Of a stretch of 64,000 bases of DNA, positions 1 to 9,171 are shown piece after piece (the first letter of the stretch is position 1; each line of letters begins with the position of its first letter). The translations under genes and the position numbers were made by a program. The stretch is from CAZWLY01 sp964634465 (GTDB taxonomy: Bacteria > Desulfobacterota > Desulfarculia > G963662305): NCBI GenBank assembly GCA_964634465.1, contig CAZWLY010000011.1, forward strand, positions 69,581-133,580. Reading direction: 5' to 3'. A model generated the notes under the pieces. That model saw only the letters and a list, made by a program, of their open reading frames with translations. It had not been told where the DNA came from and ran no database searches.

Positions 1-73
1 GAGCCAGGATCAACCCGGCCACCAAAAACGGCCTTCTGGACGGGGCCTGCTCCTTGGAGACGAAGGTGTTCAT
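1..73 (-). CDS. 5' end of next mre-operon gene, probably penicillin-binding protein 2 (partial)
   Basis: Only the first 24 codons lie in the window. The ATG at 73 overlaps the mreD stop as ATGA, so translational coupling is likely. The visible peptide starts MNTFVSKEQ, then has an Arg-Arg pair followed by the hydrophobic stretch FLVAGLILA. This fits the short cytoplasmic tail and start of the single membrane anchor of a class B penicillin-binding protein. In mreBCD operons the following gene is normally mrdA (PBP2), which cross-links peptidoglycan during elongation. The assignment rests on order and anchor only; no catalytic motif is in the window. Confidence 0.5.
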   Translation of the reverse strand, partial: MNTFVSKEQAPSRRPFLVAGLILA

Positions 74-564
74 GCCCGGTCCGCTCCCGAAGACCTCGCC
101 AGCCGGGACTGGAGGCTCTCGGCCAGGTCGAAGACCTTGAATATCAACGGGCTCAGCAGGGCGGCCAAGCCCAGAATCACCCAGTCGGTCCTGGTCGGGG
201 CCGGGCCGCCCAGGGCCCGGTTGATGACGATGTTGATGAACAGCAGCGCCAAGAGCACCCCGAGCATCTGGTGGATCGGGTGATAGAGGTTGAGGCGGCG
301 GTGGAGTAGGTGGGCCAGGTAGTGGATGGTCAGGTAAAGCAGCGAGTGGAGGCCGGCCGGCGCGCCCGAGAGCAGGTCGTGGAGGAAGCCGATGCAAAAG
401 ACGATAACCGCCCCGGCCATGAAGTTTCGTTGAAGGCTCAAGTGGATGACCAGGACCGGCAGGAAATCCAACCCGCCCAACCTGGCCAACAAGGTGGACT
501 GAAGGACGACCAGAATCAGGCCCAGGACGATGTGGGCCGGATAGAAACTAACGCTTCCCGCCAC
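70..564 (-). CDS. mreD: Rod shape-determining protein MreD
   Basis: This 164-residue, almost entirely hydrophobic protein has about five predicted membrane helices and a short charged C-terminus. That is the size and profile of MreD, the membrane partner that links MreB and MreC to the elongation synthases. The segment GFLHDLLSGAPAGLHSLLY (about residues 59-77) resembles the conserved F-x-x-D-x-x-S/G-x-x-G-x-x-S/A core of MreD. Its start overlaps the 3' end of mreC by 17 bases and its stop overlaps the next gene, so all four genes are probably one transcript read toward the left edge. Confidence 0.9.
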   Translation of the reverse strand: MAGSVSFYPAHIVLGLILVVLQSTLLARLGGLDFLPVLVIHLSLQRNFMAGAVIVFCIGFLHDLLSGAPAGLHSLLYLTIHYLAHLLHRRLNLYHPIHQMLGVLLALLFINIVINRALGGPAPTRTDWVILGLAALLSPLIFKVFDLAESLQSRLARSSGADRA

Positions 565-1405
565 CGGACAACTCTGAGAACAGCGTGTTCGGCTTGAGCA
601 CCACCAGCACTTCTTCCAGCCGGTCGAAATCCACCGCCGGCTGGACGTTGACCCGCTGGAACATTCCCTGGCCGTCGTCGTCCCTCTCGAGAGAGGCGAC
701 CCGACCCAGGATCATGCCCTTGGGGAAGGCGCCGGTCAATCCGGAGGTGATGACCAGATCGCCCTCTTTGACGTCGGCGTTTCGCAGGACAAACTCCAAT
801 CGGCACCGGCCGTCCGGCCCGCCGGAGAGAATCCCCCGGGCCCGGGAGCGCTGGATGAGGGCGTCAACGGCCGAGTTGCGATCGATTATCAACAGTACCT
901 TGGAGTAGTGATAGCCCACCTCCACGATCCGGCCGACCACGCCATCGGCGTTGACCACGGCCATGCCCCGCAGAACGCCGTCGGACTCGCCTTTGTCCAG
1001 GATGACGGTGTTGAACCAGCCCGACGGGTCCAACCCGACCACCTCGGCCGCGGCCAGGGGCAGATCGGTCCGCTCCTTGAACCCCAAAAGCTTCCTCAGG
1101 CGCTGATTGGCCAGGTGGGCCTCCTGGTAGAGAACCATCTCCTGGCGAAGCTTGCTCAAGTCGGAGCGCAGGCGGGCGTTCTCCTCGGCGGTCTCGATGA
1201 GAAACAGGTAGCGGCGGCCGATGTCGGCCACGGCGTCAACCGCGCCCATGACCACCTTTTGGACCGGGGCCAGAATTTCGAGGGCGACCTTCTCCGGGCT
1301 GCTGAGGTCTCTCTCCCGGCCGGCCGACAGGGTGAGAAGGACCAAGCTCAAAAGGACCAGCAGGCAGGCCAGGGTGACGGTCCTGTAGCGCTGCCAGAGG
1401 TTCAA
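548..1405 (-). CDS. mreC: Rod shape-determining protein MreC
   Basis: MreC is a 285-residue bitopic protein that forms the periplasmic scaffold of the elongasome. A membrane anchor spans about residues 10-28. A coiled coil follows at about 68-105, then a beta-rich C-terminal part beginning at DPSGWFNTVILDKG (126-139), where DxGxxDGV-type residues typical of MreC are visible (DKGESDGV). The length is usual for the family. It lies 32 bases downstream of mreB and overlaps mreD, in the standard mreBCD order. Confidence 0.95.
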   Translation of the reverse strand: MNLWQRYRTVTLACLLVLLSLVLLTLSAGRERDLSSPEKVALEILAPVQKVVMGAVDAVADIGRRYLFLIETAEENARLRSDLSKLRQEMVLYQEAHLANQRLRKLLGFKERTDLPLAAAEVVGLDPSGWFNTVILDKGESDGVLRGMAVVNADGVVGRIVEVGYHYSKVLLIIDRNSAVDALIQRSRARGILSGGPDGRCRLEFVLRNADVKEGDLVITSGLTGAFPKGMILGRVASLERDDDGQGMFQRVNVQPAVDFDRLEEVLVVLKPNTLFSELSGGGKR

Positions 1406-1437
1406 CGCTCCCCCCGCATGGGATTGAAAACCTTACC

Positions 1438-2472
<1,035 letters not shown>

Positions 2473-2637
2473 CGACCGCCTCCAAACGATGAATAACTTT
2501 GGGTCACCTTATCAATACACCGGGCAAGAATCAACAGAAAAAGGTGGCGTACTTATTCAAAAACAAAAGAGAAACCCGCTTGGACCGGCGGCGGGCGGGC
2601 GAGACGGTCGGGGGGCTTTTCGGACTCCCCCGCCGCA

Positions 2638-2667
2638 CCGCGGCCGGCCCTGACAGGCCGGCCGCGG
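2638..2667 (+). other. Perfect 12-bp stem-loop between mreB and rpmH
   Basis: CCGCGGCCGGCC (2638-2649) and GGCCGGCCGCGG (2656-2667) are exact reverse complements around a 6-base loop. On the plus strand it is followed by GTCTCCTTTAT, a poor T tract, so it may act as a weak terminator or as an insulator between the divergent units. No function is demonstrated. Confidence 0.4.
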
Positions 2668-2867
2668 GTCTCCTTTATCTCCCGTCAAACGCCGACCCGG
2701 GCCGGCGGCGGGAACGCGGCCGCCCTGGTCTTGGTGGGGGGCGGGCAGCGGTTGTTTTTCGATCGGCCTGCCCGGCGCGATTCCCTCGCGGCCTCGCCGC
2801 GGGAGTCGATCCGTGGTGGTCGGACGGCCTCGGATGGGTTAAAGTATCGCCGGAGCGGTTAATATTC

Positions 2868-2898
2868 TTGACACTTTAAGGCCGGTGTGGTTTATAGA
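2868..2898 (+). promoter_or_regulatory. Probable sigma-70 promoter for the rpmH-rnpA-yidDC-jag operon
   Basis: A perfect -35 box TTGACA (2868-2873) is followed 19 bases later by TATAGA (2893-2898), about 44 bases upstream of the rpmH start. The spacer is slightly long; reading TTATAG one base earlier gives 18. Nothing else upstream of rpmH looks better. Confidence 0.6.
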
Positions 2899-2941
2899 TG
2901 GCTTCAAATCGAGATGAGTCAAGGAAGGTGGATCTTCGATC

Positions 2942-3076
2942 ATGAAACGGACCTTTCAGCCCAGCCGGATCAAGAGGAAGAGAAAACACGGTTTTCGGGC
3001 CAGAATGAAGACCAAGGGCGGCCGAGCCGTAATCGCCCGCAGACGGGCCAAAGGCCGCAAGGTGCTCACCGCGTAA
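2942..3076 (+). CDS. rpmH: Large ribosomal subunit protein bL34
   Basis: This 44-residue, strongly basic protein begins MKRTFQPSRIKRKRKHGFRA and carries the MKTKGGRAVIARRRAKGRK core that is diagnostic of bL34. It is shorter than most gene callers' limits but unmistakable. It opens the conserved rpmH-rnpA-yidD-yidC-jag cluster. The start is preceded by GGAAGGTGG. The rnpA start lies 5 bases after the stop. Confidence 0.97.
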   Translation: MKRTFQPSRIKRKRKHGFRARMKTKGGRAVIARRRAKGRKVLTA

Positions 3077-3080
3077 TGGA

Positions 3081-3437
3081 TTGAAATTGGCCGGGCCGAA
3101 ACCGAACGGCTTTCCCCGCGCCGAAAGACTGCTCAGAGCCGCCCAGTTCAAACGGACGGTTCTAAACGGCAGAGTGGAGAGATGCCCGCATTTCAAGGTG
3201 TTTGTCCGACCCACCCGGTCGGGCCGACGCCTAGGTGTGACCGTAAGCCGGAAAGTGGGCAAGGCGGTCGGGCGCAACCGAGTTAAGCGACGGATACGTG
3301 AATTTTTCCGGCTCAATAAAAACCGCCTCCCCCAGGCCGATATCGTCGTCATCGCCTACAAAGGGGCGGCCGAACTGGGCTATCGGGAGGTGGCCCGCCA
3401 GCTCGGCCGGGCGCTTCTGGCCCACAGAGAGAACTGA
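3081..3437 (+). CDS. rnpA: Ribonuclease P protein component
   Basis: RnpA is the protein subunit that helps RNase P RNA mature the 5' ends of tRNAs. The 118 residues contain the family signature around GRNRVKRRIREFFR (about 70-83), the RNR-type basic helix that binds RNA, preceded by LGVTVSRKVGKAV. A TTG at 3081 is the probable start: the ATG at 3076 is out of frame and runs into a stop at once. A second in-frame TTG lies 6 bases on, so the N-terminus is uncertain by two residues. Confidence 0.95.
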   Translation: MKLAGPKPNGFPRAERLLRAAQFKRTVLNGRVERCPHFKVFVRPTRSGRRLGVTVSRKVGKAVGRNRVKRRIREFFRLNKNRLPQADIVVIAYKGAAELGYREVARQLGRALLAHREN

Positions 3438-3453
3438 GGCCCTTCGCTCGATC

Positions 3454-3663
3454 ATGCGTCAACTGGCCCTCATAATATTGAAAGCCTACAAGTTGGCGAT
3501 CTCGCCGATCTTGCCGCCGGCGTGCCGGCACTACCCCACCTGCTCGGACTACGCCCACCAGGCGATCGCCCGTTACGGCGTCGGAAAAGGCGGCTGGCTG
3601 GCGGTGAAAAGGCTTCTGAGGTGCCACCCCTTCGCCCCAGGCGGCTACGATCCGGTGCCATGA
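3454..3663 (+). CDS. yidD: Membrane protein insertion efficiency factor YidD
   Basis: This small protein of 69 residues has an N-terminal amphipathic/hydrophobic helix (LALIILKAYKLAISPI) and the characteristic Cys-rich core ACRHYPTCSDYA, followed by RLLRCHPF and GGYDPVP at the C-terminus. YidD assists YidC-dependent insertion of inner-membrane proteins. The ATG at 3454 was chosen over a longer in-frame extension that runs through rnpA, because it matches the usual family start and fits between rnpA and yidC. Confidence 0.95.
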   Translation: MRQLALIILKAYKLAISPILPPACRHYPTCSDYAHQAIARYGVGKGGWLAVKRLLRCHPFAPGGYDPVP

Positions 3664-3687
3664 AGCGGCATTACAGGAGTTTTGTTA

Positions 3688-5367
3688 ATGGAGAAACGGG
3701 CCCTTTTGGCGGTGCTGCTGTCCACGGCGGTGTTCATGATCTACATGTATGTCTTTGCACCCCAGCCGCAGCAAAAGACGCCGACCACCGACAAAGCCCA
3801 GACCGAGACCAAAGCCGAGACCAAACCCCAGACCCAAGGCCCGGCCCAACCCGGCCGGGACAAGGCCCCGCCCAAGGCCGCCGCGGCCCCGAAGCCGACG
3901 CCGAGTCTCGGCCCGGCCCGGAAGGTGACGGTTGACAACGGCCTGGTCAAGCTGGTCTTCAGCGAGCGGGGCGGCCGCCTCGTCAGCGCCAAGCTGCTGA
4001 AATTCAAAGAGCACAAGGCCGACGACGCGCCCTTGAAGGAGTTGGTGCGTCTCAAAGACCCGGCCTTGGCCCCCTTGGGGTTGACCACCTCCAAAGGGGG
4101 CGTTCCCGGCCTTGAAACCGCCGTCTTCAAGCTGGTCGATCAACAGGAAGATGTCGTCTCGGCCGTGGACAAGGAAGTGGTGCTGACCTTCCGCTGGGTT
4201 TCGGCCGAGGGGATGGAGGTCATCAAGTGCTACACCGTCAAACCCAACAGTTATCTGTTCGGGCTGAGAGTGGAACTCATCAACCACACCGGCCGCACCC
4301 TGGACGACAATCTGGCCCTCAACCTGACCGCGGCCAACGAACCCCATGAAGGCGGCCGGTACGCCTTCCGGGGCTTTGGGGCCTACGTCAACGAGAAGTT
4401 GACCGAGACCGCCCCCGACGATCTCACCGAACCCAAGGTGATCAACGGCAAGGTGTCCTGGGGCGGCTACGAGAATTCGTACTTCCTCCAGGCCATCGTC
4501 CCCGAGGCGGCCAGGGGCAGCGTCAAGGGTTCGCTCATCAGCGCCGCCAAGGGCAAGGAGGTGCTCGAGATTCGCTACACCTCCCTGCCGTTCTCCCTGG
4601 CCCCCAGCGCCTCGCAGGAGTTCGTCTTCGATCTCTACTTCGGCCCCAAGGATATCGACGTCTTGAGCAAGGTCGGCCACGATTTGAACAAGTCCATCAA
4701 CATGGGCTTCTTCGATATCGTGGCCAAACCGCTGCTCTATTTCCTCAAGTGGGCCTACGACTTGGTCGGCAACTACGGGGTGGCCATCATCATCATGACC
4801 ATCTGCGTCAAGCTCCTGTTCTTCCCGCTGGCTCAAAAGAGCTACAAGTCGATGAAGAACATGCAGAAGCTTCAACCCCAGATGGTGAAGCTCAGGGAGA
4901 AGTACAAAAACGACAAGCAGCGTCTCAACCAGGAGATGATGAGTCTCTACAAGGCTCACAAGGTCAATCCCATGGGCGGCTGCCTGCCGATGATCATCCA
5001 GATCCCGGTCTTCTTCGCCCTGTACCGGCTCCTGGATTACGCCATCGAGCTCAGGCACGCGCCGTTCATACTGTGGATCCAAGACCTTTCCGCGCCGGAT
5101 CGACTGTTCAGGTTCCCTTTCAGCATCCCGCTGATGGAACCGCCGTACGGCATTCCGGTTTTGACCATCTTGATGGGCGCTTCGATGTTCATCACCCAGA
5201 AGATGACCCCCACGCCGGGCGATCCGACCCAGGCCAAGATCATGCTGTTGATGCCCATCATCTTCACCTTTATCTTCATCAACTTCCCGGCCGGCCTGGT
5301 CTTGTACTGGCTGGTCCAAAACGTCCTCTCCATCGGACAGCAATACTACGTCAACAAAAGGCCCTAG
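3688..5367 (+). CDS. yidC: Membrane protein insertase YidC
   Basis: This 559-residue protein is the Gram-negative type of YidC. An N-terminal signal-anchor (about residues 6-22) is followed by a Pro/Lys/Thr-rich linker, a large periplasmic beta domain (about 80-330), and the conserved C-terminal insertase core with five membrane segments, including the stretch NPMGGCLPMIIQIPVFFALY. It inserts and folds inner-membrane proteins, alone or with SecYEG. ATG 3688 is preferred over the TTG two codons upstream because AGGAG (3675-3679) sits 8 bases before it. The presence of the periplasmic domain supports a diderm host. Confidence 0.96.
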   Translation: MEKRALLAVLLSTAVFMIYMYVFAPQPQQKTPTTDKAQTETKAETKPQTQGPAQPGRDKAPPKAAAAPKPTPSLGPARKVTVDNGLVKLVFSERGGRLVSAKLLKFKEHKADDAPLKELVRLKDPALAPLGLTTSKGGVPGLETAVFKLVDQQEDVVSAVDKEVVLTFRWVSAEGMEVIKCYTVKPNSYLFGLRVELINHTGRTLDDNLALNLTAANEPHEGGRYAFRGFGAYVNEKLTETAPDDLTEPKVINGKVSWGGYENSYFLQAIVPEAARGSVKGSLISAAKGKEVLEIRYTSLPFSLAPSASQEFVFDLYFGPKDIDVLSKVGHDLNKSINMGFFDIVAKPLLYFLKWAYDLVGNYGVAIIIMTICVKLLFFPLAQKSYKSMKNMQKLQPQMVKLREKYKNDKQRLNQEMMSLYKAHKVNPMGGCLPMIIQIPVFFALYRLLDYAIELRHAPFILWIQDLSAPDRLFRFPFSIPLMEPPYGIPVLTILMGASMFITQKMTPTPGDPTQAKIMLLMPIIFTFIFINFPAGLVLYWLVQNVLSIGQQYYVNKRP

Positions 5368-5395
5368 GCGGCCAGGGAGAGGCGGAGGTAGATAC

Positions 5396-6772
5396 ATGGC
5401 CAAGACCAAGGAATACGAGGCCAAAACCACACAGGAGGCCTTGGACATAGCGGTGGCCGACACCGGCATTCCCCTGTCCGAATTGAAATTCGAGATCATC
5501 TCCCAGGGCGGCGGCGGCATCTTCGGCTTGAGCCTCAAGAAAGCCAAGATCAAGGTCTTCCTGCCCGAGCCCGCGGAGGAAAAGGAAAAAGAGAAGGAAA
5601 AAGAAAAGAAGAAAACCAGGCCCAAACGCTCCAAAAGAAAACCCCGGGGCGGCGGCCGCGACCGGCGGGCCGAGGCGGACAAGCCCGGCCAGGCCGAAAA
5701 AACGACCCAGCCCCCCCCGGCGGCGGCAGAATCGGAAGACGAGCCGTCCGGGAGCGGCTGGGCCGCACCCAGCCGGCCCGCGCCGAAACCGGAAACAGCG
5801 CCCGAACCGGAAATCGTCGCCGATCAGCCGCCCGCCGACGAGCCGCCTCGAGCCGAGGCCGAACCGGCCGAGACCACGACTCCCGACCGGCCCGAATCAC
5901 CTGAGGCAACGCTCGACAAAGAGCCCGAACCCGAACCGCCCACGCCGACCGGCTGGGCCGCGCCGAGTCGGATGGCCCCCTTGCCCAAAAAGAAGCGCAA
6001 GGAGATCAATATCGAGGCCCTGGTCGGCCGCAAGAAGCCGGTCAGCACCGGGGTGGACGTCGATCTCACGTCTGAATCCGACCGGAGAGCCGAGCGGGGC
6101 AAGCCCGACCGGCGCAGCGAGCCGCCCCGCGCCCGGAACCGGAAGCCCCAATCCGAGCGGTCCCGTCCCCCCCGGGCCAAAACGGAGCGATTCGATCGGA
6201 ACCGCAACGAGGCCAAGGCCCGGCGGCGAGGCCCGGCCGAACCCTATCAGCCCCGGGTGAGCGACCCCAACGCCCCCTCGGAGTACGTGCGCACCGATGA
6301 GGACCAGGCCAATCTGGCCAAGGCCAAGGAAATCCTGGAAACCATCCTGGAGAAGATGGTCGGGCCGACCAAGGTGGACGCCTCGTGGGTGGAGGAGAAG
6401 ATGTACCTCAACCTCCACGGCGACGGTTCGGGCCTTTTGATCGGCCGCAAGGGCCAAACCTTGGACGCCTTGCAGTTCATCGTCAGCAAGATCGTCGACA
6501 AGCACAGCGGCCGCCACTACCGGATCATGATCGACACCGAGGGCTATCGAGGCCGCCGGGAAGAGACGCTGGTTCAACAGGCCGAGGCCCTGGCCGAGCG
6601 GGTCATCCGCTCCGGCCGGCCGGCCCGGACCGGCCCGCTCAACCCCCACGAGCGGCGGATCGTCCATCTGGCCTTGATGCCCAACGAGCAGGTCCGGACC
6701 GGCTCCCAGGGCGAAGGCACCTTCAAACGGGTGGTCATCAGCCCCCGGCGAGGTGGTCGCCGCGACCGGTAA
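5396..6772 (+). CDS. jag: Jag/KhpB RNA-binding protein with long disordered linker
   Basis: Domains in order: an N-terminal Jag_N domain (1-60, with GGGGIFGLSLKKAKIKV); a long low-complexity Pro/Glu/Lys/Arg-rich linker (about 60-310); a KH domain with GLLIGRKGQTLDALQ (near 345); and a C-terminal R3H domain with PLNPHERRIVHLAL and GTFKRVVISPRR. It binds RNA, and in firmicutes it influences cell-wall synthesis and elongation; the role in Gram-negatives is less clear. At 458 residues it is about twice the length of many relatives, because of the linker. The linker contains a duplicated GWAAPSR-x-AP element (about residues 120 and 186). It is the last gene before a strong terminator. Confidence 0.92.
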   Translation: MAKTKEYEAKTTQEALDIAVADTGIPLSELKFEIISQGGGGIFGLSLKKAKIKVFLPEPAEEKEKEKEKEKKKTRPKRSKRKPRGGGRDRRAEADKPGQAEKTTQPPPAAAESEDEPSGSGWAAPSRPAPKPETAPEPEIVADQPPADEPPRAEAEPAETTTPDRPESPEATLDKEPEPEPPTPTGWAAPSRMAPLPKKKRKEINIEALVGRKKPVSTGVDVDLTSESDRRAERGKPDRRSEPPRARNRKPQSERSRPPRAKTERFDRNRNEAKARRRGPAEPYQPRVSDPNAPSEYVRTDEDQANLAKAKEILETILEKMVGPTKVDASWVEEKMYLNLHGDGSGLLIGRKGQTLDALQFIVSKIVDKHSGRHYRIMIDTEGYRGRREETLVQQAEALAERVIRSGRPARTGPLNPHERRIVHLALMPNEQVRTGSQGEGTFKRVVISPRRGGRRDR

Positions 6773-6791
6773 TCAACTCGCCCCTTGTCTC

Positions 6792-6821
6792 CGGGCGGCC
6801 GAAACGGCCGCCCGTTTTTTT
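6792..6821 (+). terminator. Rho-independent terminator of the rpmH-jag operon
   Basis: CGGGCGGCCG (6792-6801), loop AAA, CGGCCGCCCG (6805-6814), then seven T residues (6815-6821). The stem is perfect and the U tract is immediate: a textbook intrinsic terminator 19 bases after the jag stop codon. Confidence 0.95.
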
Positions 6822-7119
6822 GCCCCTGCCAGTCGATGATCCAGAACGACTTCTCGCGGGCAAGCCGGCGGGTGGAAAGCAGACGGCGGCCGGCGGTGGA
6901 TAAACGATCTTGCCTGACTTGGGGATCCTCCTTTGAAAAACCTGGCTTCAACCCCCGCCCGGTCTTGACGCGCGGATGAGACCGGGCTTTGGCCCGGCTG
7001 CGACCGATTGCCTGTCAGGAGCCCTAGAACACCTCAGTTCTATGCGGAATCCTTCAACATTTCGTGATCTGAACCGCTGGACTGGCTAGGGGCGGTCGAG
7101 ATGTGATAATAACTACGAC
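6822..7119. other. jag-mnmE intergenic region
   Basis: No gene is seen. A 9-bp inverted repeat GCCCGGTCT (6957-6965) / AGACCGGGC (6979-6987) with a 13-base loop, followed by TTT, could be a second weak terminator or a leader structure for mnmE. GGTGGATAA at 6894-6902 is one mismatch from a DnaA box, but it stands alone. Confidence 0.4.
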
Positions 7120-8514
7120 GTGCTCAAGACCGATGACACCATCGTCGCCTTGGCCACCCCGCCCGGCCGGGGGGGCATCGGCATAATTCGCCTGTCCGGC
7201 CCCGAGGCCCGGCGCATCGGGCTGAGCCTCTTCCGCCCGGCCCGGAGCGGGCCGTTGATCGAGCGTCGCTTGACCTACGGCTGGATCCGCGAACCGGGAA
7301 GCGGGCGGGCGGTCGATGAGGTCCTGGCCGTGTTCATGGCCGGACCCAAGACCTACACCCGCCAGGACATCTTCGAGATTCAGGCCCACGGCGGGCCGAT
7401 GGTGCTGCGCCGCATCCTGGCCCTCTGCCTGGCTGCCGGAGCCAGGCCGGCCGAGCCGGGCGAATACACCTGGCGGGCCTACATGGCCGGGCGGATCGAT
7501 CTGGCCCAGGCCGAAGCGGTGGCCGAGCTGATCGAGGCCCGGACCGAGGCCGGCGCCAGGGTGGCGGCCGGCCATCTGGCGGGCGGGCTGTCGGAGCCGG
7601 TGGCCAAGATCGTCGAGGCCGCCTTGGACGTCCTGGCCGAAGTCGAGGCCGGCGTGGACTTTCCCGAAGAGGACCTGGAAGTCACCGAGTTCGGACCCCT
7701 GGCCGGTGTGGTGGCCGAGGCCGTCCTCGGTCCCATCGACCGTCTGATCGAGGCGGCCAGGGCCGGCAGGCACCTGCGCGACGGGGCCAGAGTGGTCTTG
7801 ATCGGTCGGCCCAACGTGGGCAAGTCCAGCCTGCTCAACGCCCTGCTGGCCCGGCCTCGGGCGTTGGTGACCGACGTGCCCGGCACCACCCGGGACTATC
7901 TGGAGGAGAGCCTCGACCTGGACGGCCTGCCGGTGGTCTTGACCGACACCGCCGGCTTGAGGAGGCTGACCGACCGCGAGCGAGACCGGCCCGAGGCGGC
8001 GGGCATCGAGGCCACCCGGCGGATACTCTCGGCCGCCGAGTTGATCGTCCTGGTCGTCGATGCCACCTCCAAGACGCCTGAGCGGGCCGCTGAGGACGTT
8101 CCGCCGGCTGCGCGCACCCGGACCATTGTCGCGGCCAACAAATGCGATCTGAGCGGCGAGGACAAAGCCGCAGCAGCCTCTAGAATCGTGCCAGACCGGC
8201 CCGGCGTGGTCGTATCCGCCCTGACCGGCTACGGCCTGGAAAACCTGAAATCGGCCATCCGGGCCGAGCTGGTCCGCGAAGGCGGCGAGCCGGACGAGCT
8301 GGGCTGCGCACCCAGTCTCAGGCAGGAGGAGATTCTGGTCCGGGCCCGCCAGGCCTTCGATCGGGCCAGGGAGGGCTTGGCCCAGGCCCGGCCGGCCGAA
8401 CTGGTGGCGGTGGAGTTGAAGGAGGGTCTGGATCAATTGGGCCGCATCACCGGCCGGACCACCCCCGAGGCGGTCCTGGATCGGATCTTCAGCCGCTTCT
8501 GCATTGGAAAGTGA
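7120..8514 (+). CDS. mnmE: tRNA modification GTPase MnmE
   Basis: MnmE works with MnmG to install the 5-carboxymethylaminomethyl group on U34 of certain tRNAs. The 464 residues show the N-terminal folate-binding part (PPGRGGIGIIRLSGPEA, 14-30). A G domain is inserted in the helical domain, with G1 GRPNVGKSS (229-237), TDVPGTTRDY, DTAGLR and NKCD. The obligatory C-terminal motif FCIGK (460-464) is present. The start is GTG at 7120. mnmG, its partner, is not adjacent. The stop is 3 bases before the rsmG start, so the two are co-transcribed. Confidence 0.97.
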   Translation: MLKTDDTIVALATPPGRGGIGIIRLSGPEARRIGLSLFRPARSGPLIERRLTYGWIREPGSGRAVDEVLAVFMAGPKTYTRQDIFEIQAHGGPMVLRRILALCLAAGARPAEPGEYTWRAYMAGRIDLAQAEAVAELIEARTEAGARVAAGHLAGGLSEPVAKIVEAALDVLAEVEAGVDFPEEDLEVTEFGPLAGVVAEAVLGPIDRLIEAARAGRHLRDGARVVLIGRPNVGKSSLLNALLARPRALVTDVPGTTRDYLEESLDLDGLPVVLTDTAGLRRLTDRERDRPEAAGIEATRRILSAAELIVLVVDATSKTPERAAEDVPPAARTRTIVAANKCDLSGEDKAAAASRIVPDRPGVVVSALTGYGLENLKSAIRAELVREGGEPDELGCAPSLRQEEILVRARQAFDRAREGLAQARPAELVAVELKEGLDQLGRITGRTTPEAVLDRIFSRFCIGK

Positions 8515-8517
8515 TCT

Positions 8518-9171
8518 GTGGAAACCGCCCCCGACCACCTGATTCGACGGGCGAGGGAACTGGGTTGGAGCCTGCCCGAACCCGTCGCCGAGCGCCTGAG
8601 CCGGTACGTGGAGTTGCTCCTTACCTGGTCGCGCCGGATCAACCTGATCGGCCCCAGGGCCAAGCGCCGGCTGTGGGAGGAGCACCTGGCGCCCAGCCTG
8701 TGGCTGGCCGACAAACTGCCGGAGAGGGGAGGAACCGTGGCCGATCTGGGCTCGGGGGCCGGACTGCCCGGTCTGGTCCTGGCCTGCCTCGATCCCCGGC
8801 TCGGAATCGACCTCTTCGAGGCCCGGGCCAAGCGGGTCTCCTTCCTGAAGACCGCCGCAGCAGAACTGGGTTTGGACGGAGTGGGCGTTTTCAAGGCTCG
8901 GGTGCCGGAGACGGCTCCCGGCTACGCCCAGGGAGCCTACGGCGTCGTGATCTGCCGGGCGGTGGCCGCCCTGACGGAGTTGTTGCCGCCGGCCGGCTGG
9001 CTGCTCTCCGCCGGCGGCCGACTGATCGCCCTCAAAGGGCCGGCCGGCCGGGACGAGGCCGCGTCTCTGGCCGCCGATCCGGCCGGAGGGGGCTGGCGGT
9101 TGGCTGGAATCGAGGCGCGGCGGTTCTACGGTCGGACCACCACCCTGATCGAACTGGCCAAGGTCGACTAA
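8518..9171 (+). CDS. rsmG: 16S rRNA (guanine-527-N7)-methyltransferase RsmG
   Basis: This 217-residue class I methyltransferase has the SAM-binding loop ADLGSGAGLPG (75-85), preceded by the RsmG-typical segment SRRINLIGPRAK (38-49) in place of the common N-L-T-(A/R)-I form. It methylates G527 in the 530 loop of 16S rRNA. The start is GTG, 3 bases after mnmE. mnmE-rsmG leading to parAB is the classic origin-proximal order, here interrupted by 6 kb of other genes. The 3' end overlaps the convergent kinase gene by 4 bases. Confidence 0.95.
   Translation: METAPDHLIRRARELGWSLPEPVAERLSRYVELLLTWSRRINLIGPRAKRRLWEEHLAPSLWLADKLPERGGTVADLGSGAGLPGLVLACLDPRLGIDLFEARAKRVSFLKTAAAELGLDGVGVFKARVPETAPGYAQGAYGVVICRAVAALTELLPPAGWLLSAGGRLIALKGPAGRDEAASLAADPAGGGWRLAGIEARRFYGRTTTLIELAKVD

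Larger units (their letters stand above)
2473..2941. other. Intergenic region between divergent mreB and rpmH
   Basis: This gene-free stretch of about 470 bases holds the mreB leader (AT-rich, 2480-2575), a GC-rich block with a strong hairpin (2638-2667), and the rpmH promoter near its right end. dnaA and recognisable DnaA-box clusters are absent, although rpmH often neighbours dnaA/oriC. Short open frames here have no family resemblance and were not called. Confidence 0.6.

Noticed and set aside
3685..5682. Long open frame (665 codons) on the minus strand opposite yidC
   Set aside because: It is a GC-driven shadow of yidC and jag; composition is repetitive Gly/Asp/Leu/Val-rich and no family features are seen.
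6894..6902. DnaA box
   Set aside because: Single site with one mismatch; no cluster or AT-rich unwinding element, so not evidence for an origin.
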